The translations under genes and the position numbers were made by a program. This document shows positions 33,126-43,506 of a stretch of 64,000 bases of DNA, one piece after another; positions within the stretch are counted from its first letter, which is position 1; every line of letters begins with the position of its first letter. The notes under the pieces are model-generated. The model was given only the letters and a program-made list of their open reading frames with translations, did not search any database and was not told the DNA's origin. The stretch is from contig NC_079505.1 in the NCBI RefSeq assembly GCF_030052815.1, forward strand, positions 63,857,309 through 63,921,308. The letters are read 5' to 3'. Source of the DNA: Hevea brasiliensis. Taxonomy: Eukaryota; Streptophyta; Magnoliopsida; Malpighiales; Euphorbiaceae.

Positions 33126-34616
33126 TAATACGCTTGTATCATATAGGTATTTTAAGGTACTTTTACATTCTATGTCATAGTATTTAGGTAGTTAATTGCA
33201 TGCATTTTATTTAGGATCATTAGTTTTTGTTAGTTTTGATAATCTCTGCTTAATTTTTTTTTTATATAAATCTTTTTAAGTGTTTTAATGAAGATCCAAG
33301 GTGTAGAAGTCAATTAGACAGGTTTAAAAGTTAGGAAAAGCAAGAAAGCCTATTGCACAACATTACACAGGTCGTGTAAGCATGAACCAGGACCCGTGTA
33401 ACCTTCTGGCCATTAAAACATGAAGAAACATAGAAGGACCATAGTACAGAGGCTGTGTGGTTTGCCTTGTGTAACTCACCAGACCCCGTGCAATTTGCTG
33501 TCCTCCCCAAAACATGAAGCATAGAGTGTCCAAAAAATTACACGGGCCAGGGCCATGTAGTGCCACACGAGCCATACACCTTATACCAGAAAGACTTTTG
33601 TTTCGACCTGGATTCTCTTATATTTGTTCCTAATAGACTTCTAAACTTTTGGGACTCTGAAACATGACTTTTAGGCACTTGATATAAATACTAAAAGACC
33701 AAAATAAGTAGGGGAGTTTGAAGAGTTCACCTAGTTTTCTAAGTGATTTGGAGAGAATCTGCATCAAGGCTTAAGGAGAAGGACTCTCAGCTATAGTTTC
33801 AAAAGTTCAAGGCTGCAGACCTTTGTTCTGGGTTTTTTTTATTTTATTTCTTCATATTGTCTTATGTTCTTTTATTTTAATTTCATTATGTTTGTTAAAC
33901 TCACTATGAGTGATTAGTTTGTTTAATTCTAGAGTTAGGAAAGTAGCACTTTCAATTTTTGTTATAGATCTATACTAAAGTTATTTAATAGATTTGAGTT
34001 TTGTTCTTTGATTCAATATTTTGTGTTCTTAATACATGCTATGTGTTCGATCCCACTTAGTTATGATATAAGATACTGATTGAAAAGCTGAAAGGTGAAA
34101 ATTAATATTGAAAATTAGGATTTTGAACCTAGGAAATTGACCTAGAGATAAGCTAAAATCCTTTGTGGAGTCTTATAATTAATCAAAGAACTTAAAGAGT
34201 TTTAATTAAGATTGATCGCCACGAAAGTAGGGTTCAGGTTTATTAAAATAGACCTTAGGTGCCTTGAGAGAGGATTTAAGATATCTTAGAATTAATTTCC
34301 ATCAAAGTAACAATTATCAATCTGTTAGATAGGTAAGGTTAAAGTCCTTAATAAGGTTAAAGTGTAAAATCTTAATTCTGGAATTGCTTTAGTTAATTGT
34401 TTTCTAAATCAAAGTTTATTGCTTTGTCTTTTTTTATTGTCACATCTTTAGTTAGTTTAAATTTAATCTCTCATTATATCCGATAGTCTAAATAGTCAAA
34501 GTTGTTGTCTAGCTTGGTACTTACACTTACAAATTCCTCATGAGAATGATACTCTACTCATTACTATATTACTTGTTCATGATCCATGCACTTGCAGGGT
34601 TGTAAACCAGCAAACA
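33126..34616 (+). repeat. Solo LTR S2, sister of S1
   Basis: 1,491 bp, homologous to S1 along its length. The first bases are TAATACGC where S1 has TGATACAC. The target duplicate CTTTT (33121-33125 and 34617-34621) is perfect. Same orientation as S1 and inserted in the same X LTR about 1.3 kb away. No coding region. Confidence 0.85.
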
Positions 34617-34922
34617 CTTTTGGCTGCCAAAGTCTAATCTATCCAAAAGAGCTTTTAGCTAGGAAAAAGGGCTTCAGATATCGAAAATCCATACTTTGGC
34701 AATCGAAACTCCTTTTGCCAAAAACCCTTACTTAAAAACTTTTTAGAAATAAAACTTTTAAAATATTTTTCTTTCTTAAATACATTTTGAACATTTCAAA
34801 CCCACATATGTGAACATACTTTCTCGCCTTACCACTACTCCTTTGCCAGTGAAGTTTTACTTTTCACCAGAATACTTTGTTAAGGACAAATATTTCGATA
34901 TCAGAAAATGGTGGGTATTATA

Positions 34923-34932
34923 CCCCCCCCCC
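34923..34932 (-). other. Polypurine tract of X
   Basis: A run of ten C on the plus strand, G10 on the minus strand, directly next to the LTR start. This is the normal site for plus-strand DNA priming in LTR elements. It fixes the orientation of X. Confidence 0.8.
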
Positions 34933-35024
34933 TGTACATTCATTCTCGAACGTTAAAACAAACACATAAAAACATAACATAATAAACATAACATACAAAA
35001 CATACCTAGAAAAGGTGAGGATAT

Positions 35025-36493
35025 TATTGTATCATGGAATCACGGGTTTTCCACATGCACTCTTCTATGTTGTGGCAGTTCCATAACACCTTGATTATAG
35101 GTATCTCCTTATTCCTCAGCTTCCTTACTTAAGTGTCTACAATTAAGATAGGTTGTTCGACATAAGAAAGATCTTTTTAAATTTTCATGTCTGGTTCACT
35201 TATAACTTTGTTCGAATCTAACACAAACTTCCTTAATGTAGAAACATGGAACACTGGATGGATTCTCTCCATTTTTGGTGGCAAAGCTAACTTATAAGAT
35301 ACATTTTTTACCTTTTGCAACACTTCATACGGTCCAATGTACCTTCGACCTAGTTTGCCTCTTTCCAAACTGGATGACACCCTTCATTGGAGACACTTTC
35401 AGAAGCACTATGCCCCCTTCCTGAAAAACCACTTATCTTTTATAGAGATCTGCATAACTTTTCTACCTACTGGCTACTGCCTTTAACCTTGCCCTAATTA
35501 AAGACATGGCTTGATTGGTGACTTCCACTAACTCCATTTTCGCTAAGGCTCTTTCATCTACTTCTTCCTAACACATAGGAGACCTACATTTCCTCCCATA
35601 TAGAGCTTCATATGGTGCCATTTCGATGCTAGATTGATAGCTGCTGTTGTATGCAAACTCAATTAGGAAAGGCACTTTTTTCACGATCCACCAAAGTCAA
35701 GTACACACATTCTTAGCATATCCTCCAAAGTCTGTATGATCCTTTCTAACTATCCATCTATTTAAGGGTAAGAGGCTGTGCTAAAGTCTAATATAGTACC
35801 TAACTCATTTTGAAGACATTGTCAAAACCTTGATGTGAACTATGGCCCCCCTTTATCGGAGACTACTGTTACTGGAGCTCCATTCAACCTTATTATCTCC
35901 ACTATGTATACTTGAGCTAACTTATCCACAGAATAGTTAAATCTTATAGGAATGAAGTGAGTAGTCTTAGTCAATCTATCCACTATAACCCATATTGAGT
36001 CATGTCTATTGGAGGCTACTGGTAACCCCACAATAAAGTCCATGGCCACATTGTCCCATTTCCACTCTAGAATGGGTAGTGGGTTGAGTATTCCTACTGG
36101 CTTCTTATGCTTCAGCTTCACTATCTGAAAGACCTCACAAGCATTCACAAACTATGCAATCTCCTTCTTCATGGAAGGCCACCAATACACCTTCTTTAAG
36201 TCTTGATACATTTTGGTGGCTCTAGGATGCACACTACACTTAGAGCTTCCCTCATAATGTCTCCCTTGAGTTGGATGTTGTTTGGTATACACAACCTATT
36301 ACCAAACCTCAACACTTCTTTTCCATGGAAATAGAACTCAATGCTCTTACCTTTTTAGACCACTTCTGCTATTTGCACCAACTCAGGGTCTTCATGCTGT
36401 TTCTCTACTATTTGCCATAAGTACACTGGTGTTACCTTCATCTGAGCTCTCTAGGTACCATTGGTTGAAAACTCTAGCTGCAACCCTTCTTTA
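35025..36493 (-). pseudogene. X integrase and C-terminal chromodomain, decayed
   Basis: From the right: zinc-binding region (FVNACEVFQIVKLKHKKP; the last Cys of the HHCC finger reads Phe), catalytic core (DNVAMDFIVGLPVAS, WVIVDRLTKTTHFIPI, PVTVVSDKGGP), a scrambled segment 35840-35381, the integrase C-terminus (LGRRYIGPYEVLQKV, PVFHVSTLRKFV) and a chromodomain-like end (YVEQPILIVDT, stop, VRKLRNKEIPIIKVLWNC) at about 35160-35030. Chromodomain and order place X among Tekay-like chromoviruses. Many stops and frameshifts. The N-terminal side is cut at 36493 by solo LTR W. Confidence 0.8.
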
Positions 36494-37148
36494 TGAAGGC
36501 ATGGGAAGCATGATTTAGGGCCTTTAGAAGGTTGAAATTTAAAATTTCAACTAGGGTTTCATGCAACATACCAAATGGATTATGTACCTAACCAACTTCT
36601 AATGCCCATAAGCATACCAAAACACATTTTAGCATGCATTGGAGGTTCATTTGCCATTAAGAATTGAGGTTTAGAATTTAATCTCATTAAAACCCAACTA
36701 AAAGAGGGATTATTGATTTCTAACCTCTAAGGCATAGAATCAAACTTCCTAATCCCTTTGGTAGTCTCCAAGAGCTCCAAATATAGCTCCTCTAGCTTGT
36801 CCACCATAAGCTTCACCAAGACACCAATGCCAACCACTTGAACTTTAGGGTTTTTTGCTTTGGTGAAGGTTAAATGGATATATAGGAACTAAAAACCTTT
36901 TCTAGCAATTTAATTCAAGAAGAAGTCAAGCTTTCCTTCTAGAATTAATGGAGAAATGAAGAAGAGAGAGAGAGAGTGTAACACCCCTGTTTGCATAGCC
37001 TGGTAGATTTCACTGTTCCGGTGACCCGTGTCGGTCCGGACAATTAAGGGGATTAGAACCACACTTAAGATAACTAGATAAAACATAAACACAAATAATT
37101 AGTAATGTTCAATTAGTTAAGTATAAACAAGAAACACCGAACAGAAGA

Positions 37149-37194
37149 AGTTAAACTAGCCGAGAGTCATAGCGATGGGTGACCTTCCCGGGAA
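37149..37194 (+). other. 5S rRNA-like module, Y 5' LTR
   Basis: AGTTAA, CGAGAGT, GATGGGTGACCT and GGGAA occur in the order and near the spacing of the 3' half of plant 5S rRNA, including its C box. Similar to the Cassandra segment but in an otherwise unrelated LTR. Confidence 0.55.
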
Positions 37195-38463
37195 TGACTG
37201 CGAAGTCATTTTAAACTCAAATTTTGAATCGTAAAAAGTGACGCTGCGGTCCTTAGGACCCTTATGAACACAGTGGAAAAAAGAAAATCACGAAAAAGAA
37301 CTGTTAAGCCAATCAAATAATTAGGTCAGGGTGCCGGAAGAAATATGGAATTATTTGCAAATCGGGATGAACCGGCGAGGGGCAATTTGGTCAATTGACC
37401 CCGAGAGCTGACTCCCGACCTAACTGTCAAATAAAATCAGACAAAAAAAATTTCGGAATCGAGAATTAAATTAAAGAACTAATAGAAAAATTAAAAAAAA
37501 AGAGAGAAAAATGAAAAAGTAAAAAGGGTGATGACATCATGCATGACATCATGCATGATGCCATAAAAGGTATAATTAATAAATTAATTAATTAGGTTTT
37601 TGTGGTCTTCCATAAGCAAAATTGATAAAAGAAAACAAAAGAAAAAAAAATAGAAAAATCTCTTCTTCTTCTCCTTGGTGCCGCCCCACTCCCTCCTTCA
37701 TTTCACCATTGCTAATCCTCCATTAAAGCTTGCACTTGAGCTTTAATTCCTCCACTCAACCTTAATAACTCCCCTAAAAACCTCACTAGACCTTGCAATC
37801 TCAACTTAAGAACAAGAAAGAAAGAAGAAAGAAGGAGAACAATTGAAGATTTGGTGTTTAAGTTGAGGTTAGTATGTTAACTTGTCATTTTTCCATTTTA
37901 AATGCATATGTGATGGTTGAAATGAGCTTAGAATTAATGAAATGAAATGAAAATATGGGGGAAGGACCATTATTGAATTTTCGGCCAGCTTGAAGGGGAC
38001 CATGATTTGCATGAATTTAATGGGTTTGAATGAGTTATGGACCTCCCTTAGTTGAATGATTATAGTTGGGAACTTTGAAATTGCTAATGGTAATTAAGTA
38101 GTGAGATTAGGGTTTGGAGGCCTAGGGTTTTGAGGCAAATTTTGGAGAAATGCATAAATGATGACCTTGACCTATTGTGAAGTGAAAAATGGTCAATAAT
38201 GACCAAAAGAGATGTGTGGGAATTGTTAGAATGGAAGTCAAATTCGTAGGGTAAATGGTCATGCTGCTGGCAGCATGACCAAGCCAACTTTGAAGGACCA
38301 AAACGGAAATTTTACAAGTCCAATTGATATGCCACCAATTGGGATGAAAATAGACATAAAATGACACAATTTTCATTAAGAAACCATGCCCAAAAACTGA
38401 CCAAAACCTAGTGAACCAATTGACCAAAGTTGGTTAAGAGCAGTCTGCCACTGCACAAACTGA

Positions 38464-38490
38464 CCAAATGAACAGTATTTGTTCATTTGG
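38464..38490. other. Perfect 11-bp inverted repeat, Y LTR
   Basis: CCAAATGAACA, loop GTATT, TGTTCATTTGG. One-mismatch or slightly altered versions occur at 47000-47026 (Y 3' LTR), 52830-52856 and 61862-61888 (Z LTRs) and 56713-56739 (V), each followed by GGnCATAAC. Confidence 0.8.
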
Positions 38491-39005
38491 TCATAACTCG
38501 AGCTAGGAAGGTCAAAATGACCTGAAATTTTACCAGTAATTAGATAAGATATAGATCTAAAACTTTCATGAAGAACACAAACCCAAATTATGCCATTAAC
38601 CTAATCAAATTATTGAGCAAAGTTGAGTTACTGAACCTGCAAAACTGCAGAATTGCCATTTGAACAGTAAAGTTTCAATGGCTATAACTCTCTCTAGAAA
38701 ACTCCGATTTAGGTGAATCTTGAACCGATGGAAACCTAAGACATAGTAGAACATTTAGTATGAAGGAAATTAGATCAAATTATGGACTTAACTTGATCAA
38801 ATTATTGAATGAAGTTGGATCAAAAATCTGCCAGAACCAAAATCTGTAGCATGAGCGATTGCACGTGAGCGATGCGTATTTTGGCTATAACTTGAGTTAC
38901 AAAACTCCAATTGGGGTGATTCAAAAAGGAGAATAAACTTAAGACAATGGGAAACATTTTCTATGAAGATAGTTTTGCCAAATTCTAACAATAAAGTGAC
39001 CAATG
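38469..39005 (+). repeat. Three degenerate tandem modules of about 190 bp in the Y LTR
   Basis: Modules start near 38469, 38661 and 38851. Each has (GAACAGT), then TGG(T/C)(C/T)ATAACT, a CTA/TAC..AAACTCC word, a GATGG/GACA word, TTTC/TTT.TATGAAG and an AAATT..AACATTC stretch. The same modules occur in the Y 3' LTR, in V (56710-57250) and, fewer, in Z. Confidence 0.6.
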
Positions 39006-40660
39006 GAACAGTGCAACTTAGGACTCCAAAACTAAAATTTACCAAATTTGCCTAAAAGACTTAAGATTTGAGTAAATAACCAAAACCAACAAGTTTAGTG
39101 ACCAAAATGTGGTATGTGGGTGAAGTTGGAGTTCCCATACCTATTAAGCCTTAGAAAGTCAACTATTTGACTTGAATAGTGTAGTGAATAGTAACCCGAA
39201 ACACAAAAATTTCGAGAACGTCGAATTTAACATGTTAGAACTAGGTAAATGTGAAGCTAAATTTATTTTGGATTTATGTTAAGTTCTAGTACTGAAACAT
39301 TGTAAAATTGTGTGTTTCAGTTGAAAAGAATACCGGGAAAAAACCCGAGGAACAGAGTCAAGGCCAAGAGGCGACTCGCTTGAGGTTTGTGCACAACGTA
39401 TGCTTTTTATAATTATCTTCTGCATACTGTTTTGAACAATGTGAAATATTGAATTATGGCATTCTTATGATGTTTGATTTAAATTGTGAAAGTTATTGTG
39501 TATATTTGAAATGACAATGTTTAGCAAATTGTTAAGATAAGTTTTGAAACCACAGTGTTATGACCATATATTTGAACACCTCACTAGCACGATTAGTGGG
39601 GGTAATTAGTTTTGAATTTTGATTCCTTCTCTGGAGAAGTGTTGAGGTGTGTCCATTATATTTGTTCTAGCTAGCCTTGTGATGTGATTTCTCTTTAGCC
39701 TCTGGCTATTGAGATTCTATTTGTTTCGAATGGCATGATCTAACTGTGGGTTTTATGAAATGTGTTTTGATACTTTGAAATGAACTTGGTTTGCATTTAA
39801 AATCTCACAATGCATGATTTGTACTTAATTCTCATGTTCAGCCAAATTTTTGAATAAATGTGATTTAAGTTTTGCATAAAGATTATTTTAGTATGTTGTG
39901 CACCACTGTGTCCAAGTACTCAGCGATAGCTTCTATTCTTTATCAGATACTGAGAGACTAGAGGAGCATGACGGTAGCTTTGAGGTGTGAGGAGCTATCA
40001 GCTTAAAGTCTTCGGGTATAATTTATACCCTAACTGTAAATATTTCTTTTGATGTATATATTGCACATAAATGTATGGACATGTAAAAATGGGTCTTGAG
40101 CAGTTTGTATAAAATTTGTATAAAGTTGTAATATATATTGTAGTTTGAAATTCTCTTAATGTAAATTTTGTAATGATGTATATAAATTGTTTTGTTTCTA
40201 ATGAAATATGAATGAAACTATTTTATTTAATTTAAATGAAATGTATTGCTAGTATGCTGAGGATTACTGAATTTTGAACTTGAGAAATTTATTGAAATGA
40301 TTGTGAAATTGATTGAGTTTGATTGTGAAATCGAAGTAGTGGTTGAGAAAAACTTTTAGAAGTGCTTTTTACAGGTATTTGAAGAACTGGTTTCTCAAAA
40401 TACAGACAGAACTCTGTCAAAATTTTTATAAAATTCGCGAAAAACTAAAATGGACCAAAAATATTAATTAGATTTACTTTTAATCATATGTTTTAAATAC
40501 CTATTAGAAAATGCTCACCACTTGTCAAAAGTAAGAAAATTGTTTAAAATCCCTTGTGGGGTACTTAATGAGTTATCGGTAGGTGAAGTTCGGTAGTTCA
40601 TTAGGTATTCTACGGGATCATGTTATGCCTTACAGAGGGGTAAGGTGTGACATGTTTTAG

Positions 40661-40672
40661 TGGTATCAGAGC
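40661..40672 (+). other. Y primer binding site (tRNA-Met)
   Basis: TGGTATCAGAGC eight bases after the LTR end, a perfect initiator tRNA-Met complement. Confidence 0.95.
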
Positions 40673-40838
40673 AAATTTTTGAAGTATGTTTTAACATATA
40701 AATTTGTGTCTTTCTTGTTAAGTACAACTGCTCAATGTCCATAATTGTTACATACAGTGCATTACATCATGAATATGAACTAACGGAGGGAAATCTCCTT
40801 GTGTTACTTGTTCAGGAGATACCCTACTCCAGACTGTT

Positions 40839-41895
40839 ATGGAAGAAGGGGATCGCTCAGTTGAGCAGTCTGTTGAAGCTGAGGCACAAGGGGAAGCCCC
40901 AGCTTTGCAGAATGTCAGTGGGTCAGCAGCACCAGCCCCACAAATGCCGCAGTTCCCTGCACAATTCGCACAGCAGATGGCTGTGATGTTTCAGCAAATG
41001 GCTGGGGGTATGCCTGCTCAAGCTCCACCCCAGACACCTGTGACACAACCACTGCCTCCAGCCAGACAGTATGATAAATTACTGAAGTATGGGGCTGCAG
41101 AATTTAAGGGTACAGTGGACCCTTTAGAGGCAGAGCAATGGCTTGAAAGAATGGACAGAGTGTTTAAGAAACTGCACTGCCCAGATGAGCTGAAGTTTGA
41201 ATATTCTGTGTCGCTACTGCAAGGGGATGCGTATGATTGGTGGAAGACCATCCCCCACAGCTTAGCTGAACCACCAGTGCTAACCTGGGATGACTTCATC
41301 AGAGAGTTCAGACAAAAATACATCCCAGACGCATATGTTGATCAGAAATTGCAAGAATTTTTGAGTTTGAAACAAGGAAATCGATCAGTGGCAGAGTATG
41401 AAAGGGAGTTCTCCCGCCTAAGTCATTATGCTGGGAGCCTCCTTACTACCAGCAAGGCAAGATGCAAGAGATTTGAGACGGGTTTGAAGTCCAGTATAAG
41501 GATGCAAGTTGTGGGATTTCGACACAGCAACTTCTCAGAGCTTATGTCTCAAGCACTTGAACTGGAGAGAATTGAATCAGAAGCAACCCCAGTGAAAGAA
41601 AAATCAGAAAAAGCTGAGAAATCAGAAAAAGACAAGGGGGAAAAATCAGTTGAACAGAGTTATGATGCTACCTCTAGAAAGAAAAAGAAGTTTAGTGGAC
41701 CCAGCAGGGGTCGAGGTGGAAGATTTGGTAGGCGGATCTTACGACGAGAACCCCTAGGTCCAGTCGTGATCGAGCAGGGGTTCATATTCTGCCTGCCCCT
41801 GTGAGACTTGTGGCAAGGTTCATGGGGGGGAATGTTATTGGGCCACTGGAGCCTGCTTTAACTATGGAGGCAAGGGTCATTTAGCAAGAGACTGC
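40839..41895 (+). pseudogene. Y gag with mutated zinc knuckle
   Basis: The ATG at 40839 starts MEEGDRSVEQSVEAEAQGEA. A Gln/Ala/Pro-rich N-terminus is followed by the Retrotrans_gag core: YGAAEFKGTVDPLEAEQWLE, LLQGDAYDWWKTIPHSL, FIREFRQKYIPDAYVDQKL and RSVAEYEREFSRLSHYAG. A Lys/Glu-rich and Arg/Gly-rich tail follows, then a stop at 41802. In the +1 frame the coding continues (CETCGKVHGG, ATGACFNYGGKGHLARDC), so a frameshift lies before about 41790. The knuckle reads CFNY where the family has CFNC (Tyr codon at 41863-41865). Capsid-forming protein; inactive copy. Confidence 0.9.
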
Positions 41896-42073
41896 ACTAG
41901 TGCTCCGTCTTCGAGATATGGTCTAGCTCCTACTACTGCCGAGGGAGAGTCCTGCTCCTAGAGGTTCACAGTCAATTGGCAGAGGAAGAGGCAAAGGTAG
42001 AGGCACTGCTTCAGGCAGTCAGGGCACAGTTGGTCAATTAGCACAAGGAAGTGCTTCAGCTAGAGTCTACACA

Positions 42074-43435
42074 ATGAGACAGCGAGAAGAGGCTAAGACT
42101 TCCGATGTGGTAGCTGGTACATTCTCTATCTCTGATCAAGATGTATTTGTGTTGTTTGATCCGGGTTCAACCCATTCATATGTTAGTGCTAGCATAGTCA
42201 GTTCACTTGTTGTTCCATGTGTGCAAATGGGTTTTGAAGTGCTAGTAACTAATCCATTAGGACAATAGGTCCGGGTCAACAGAATCTATAGAGACTGTCC
42301 TTTGGTGATCCAAGGACATGTTTTCCTATCAGACTTGATTGAAATGCCCTTCAGAGAGTATGATATTATCTTGGGCATGGATTGGTTAGCCAGGCATCAC
42401 GCCATGATTGACTGTAGACTGAAGACAGTCACTTTTGGTCTCCCTCTGTACGGTGATGTGGTAATACACGGGGAGAGGCATTTACTGCCATCAAACATCA
42501 TTTTGGCTGCACTAGCCAGAAGAATGATCAGAAAGGGGTGTGAAGCATTCTTGGCACATGTAATAGACACCCAAGTGGGGAGTCCAGCACTGAAGGACAT
42601 CCCTATTGTATGTGACTTTTCGGATGTATTTCCTGATGAATTGCCAGGATTACCTCCAGAAAGAGAGGTGTAGTTTGAAATTGATATTATGCCTGGTGTG
42701 GACCCAATCTCCATAACACCATATAGAATGGCACCAGCAGAATTGAAAGAGTTGAAAGTGTAATTGCAAGAATTGCTTGACAAGGGCTTTATCCGCCCTA
42801 GTGTGTCACCTTGGGGAGTGCCAGTGTTGTTTGTAAAGAAGAAAGATGGCACTCTCCACTTGTGTATTGATTATCGGCAGTTGAATAAGGTGACAATAAA
42901 GAATAGATATCCATTGCCCCGCATTGATGACTTGTTTGATCAGTTGAGGGGTGCAGCTGTGTTCTTCAAAATTGACCTGAGATCAGGTTATTATCAGCTG
43001 AAAGTACAAGAGCAGAGTATTCCTAAAACTGCCTTCAGAACCCGCTATGGCCATTATGAGTTCCTAGTTATGCTATTCGGGTTAACTAATGCTCCGGCTG
43101 CTTTTATGGATCTGATGAACACTATCTTCAGACCATACCTCGACCAGTTTGTTGTGGTATTCATAGATGATATATTGGTCTATTCTAGGAATGCAGAAGA
43201 GCATGATAGACATCTGCGAATTGTACTGCAGACTTTGAGAGAGAAACAGCTATATGCCAAATTATCGAAGTGTGAATTTTGGCTGAAAGAAATATTTTTC
43301 TTGGGGCATGTAGTATCAGAAGAGGGCATCAAGGTAGAGCCAAGTAAGATTGAAGCTGTCCTTAATTGGAGGCCACCCAGAAATGTCACAGAAATTCGTA
43401 GTTTTAGGTTTAGTGGATACTCCGTAGATTTGTGA
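42074..43435 (+). pseudogene. Y protease and reverse transcriptase, three stops
   Basis: One frame with stops at 42266, 42671 and 42761. Protease: VFVLFDPGSTHSYVSASIV, catalytic Asp kept but DPGS replaces the usual D(S/T)G, and [59 protein letters not shown], the altered [11 protein letters not shown] (family MPFG) and catalytic FIDD at 43160-43171. The frame is lost at [12 protein letters not shown] near 43405-43435, where the homologous LGLAGYYRRF segment continues in another frame. Neighbouring domains follow in frame 1. Confidence 0.9.
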
Positions 43436-43506
43436 AGGATCTCCATGTTGGCATCTCCATTGACCAAGTGCTTAGAAAAGATGTAAAATTTCGGTGGGAC
43501 GGATAA

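Larger units (their letters stand above)
14752..34922 (-). repeat. 3' LTR of element X, in four pieces (about 2.27 kb of LTR)
   Basis: LTR DNA is at 14752-15246, 30005-30213, 31859-33125 and 34622-34922; everything else in the span is nested insertions. The outer end reads TGTAACGACCC on the plus strand and the inner end abuts the polypurine tract. The inner terminus reads TATAATACCC on the minus strand where TGTAATACCC would be expected, a likely G-to-A change. Piece 31859-33125 carries the promoter. No gene is seen in any piece. Confidence 0.8.
36977..40652 (+). repeat. Y 5' LTR (3,676 bp)
   Basis: Starts TGTAACACCCCTG, ends GGTAAGGTGTGACA. Contains a 5S-like module (37149-37194), a possible TATA region near 37560, a perfect hairpin (38464-38490) and three degenerate repeats of about 190 bp (38469-39005). 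No coding region over its whole length. It differs from the 3' LTR mainly in clustered patches at about 38855-38880, 39650-39670 and 39908-39990. Confidence 0.95.

Noticed and set aside
38084..38427. Minus-strand frames repeated at 46619-46905
   Set aside because: Present twice because they lie in the paired Y LTRs; no similarity to known proteins.
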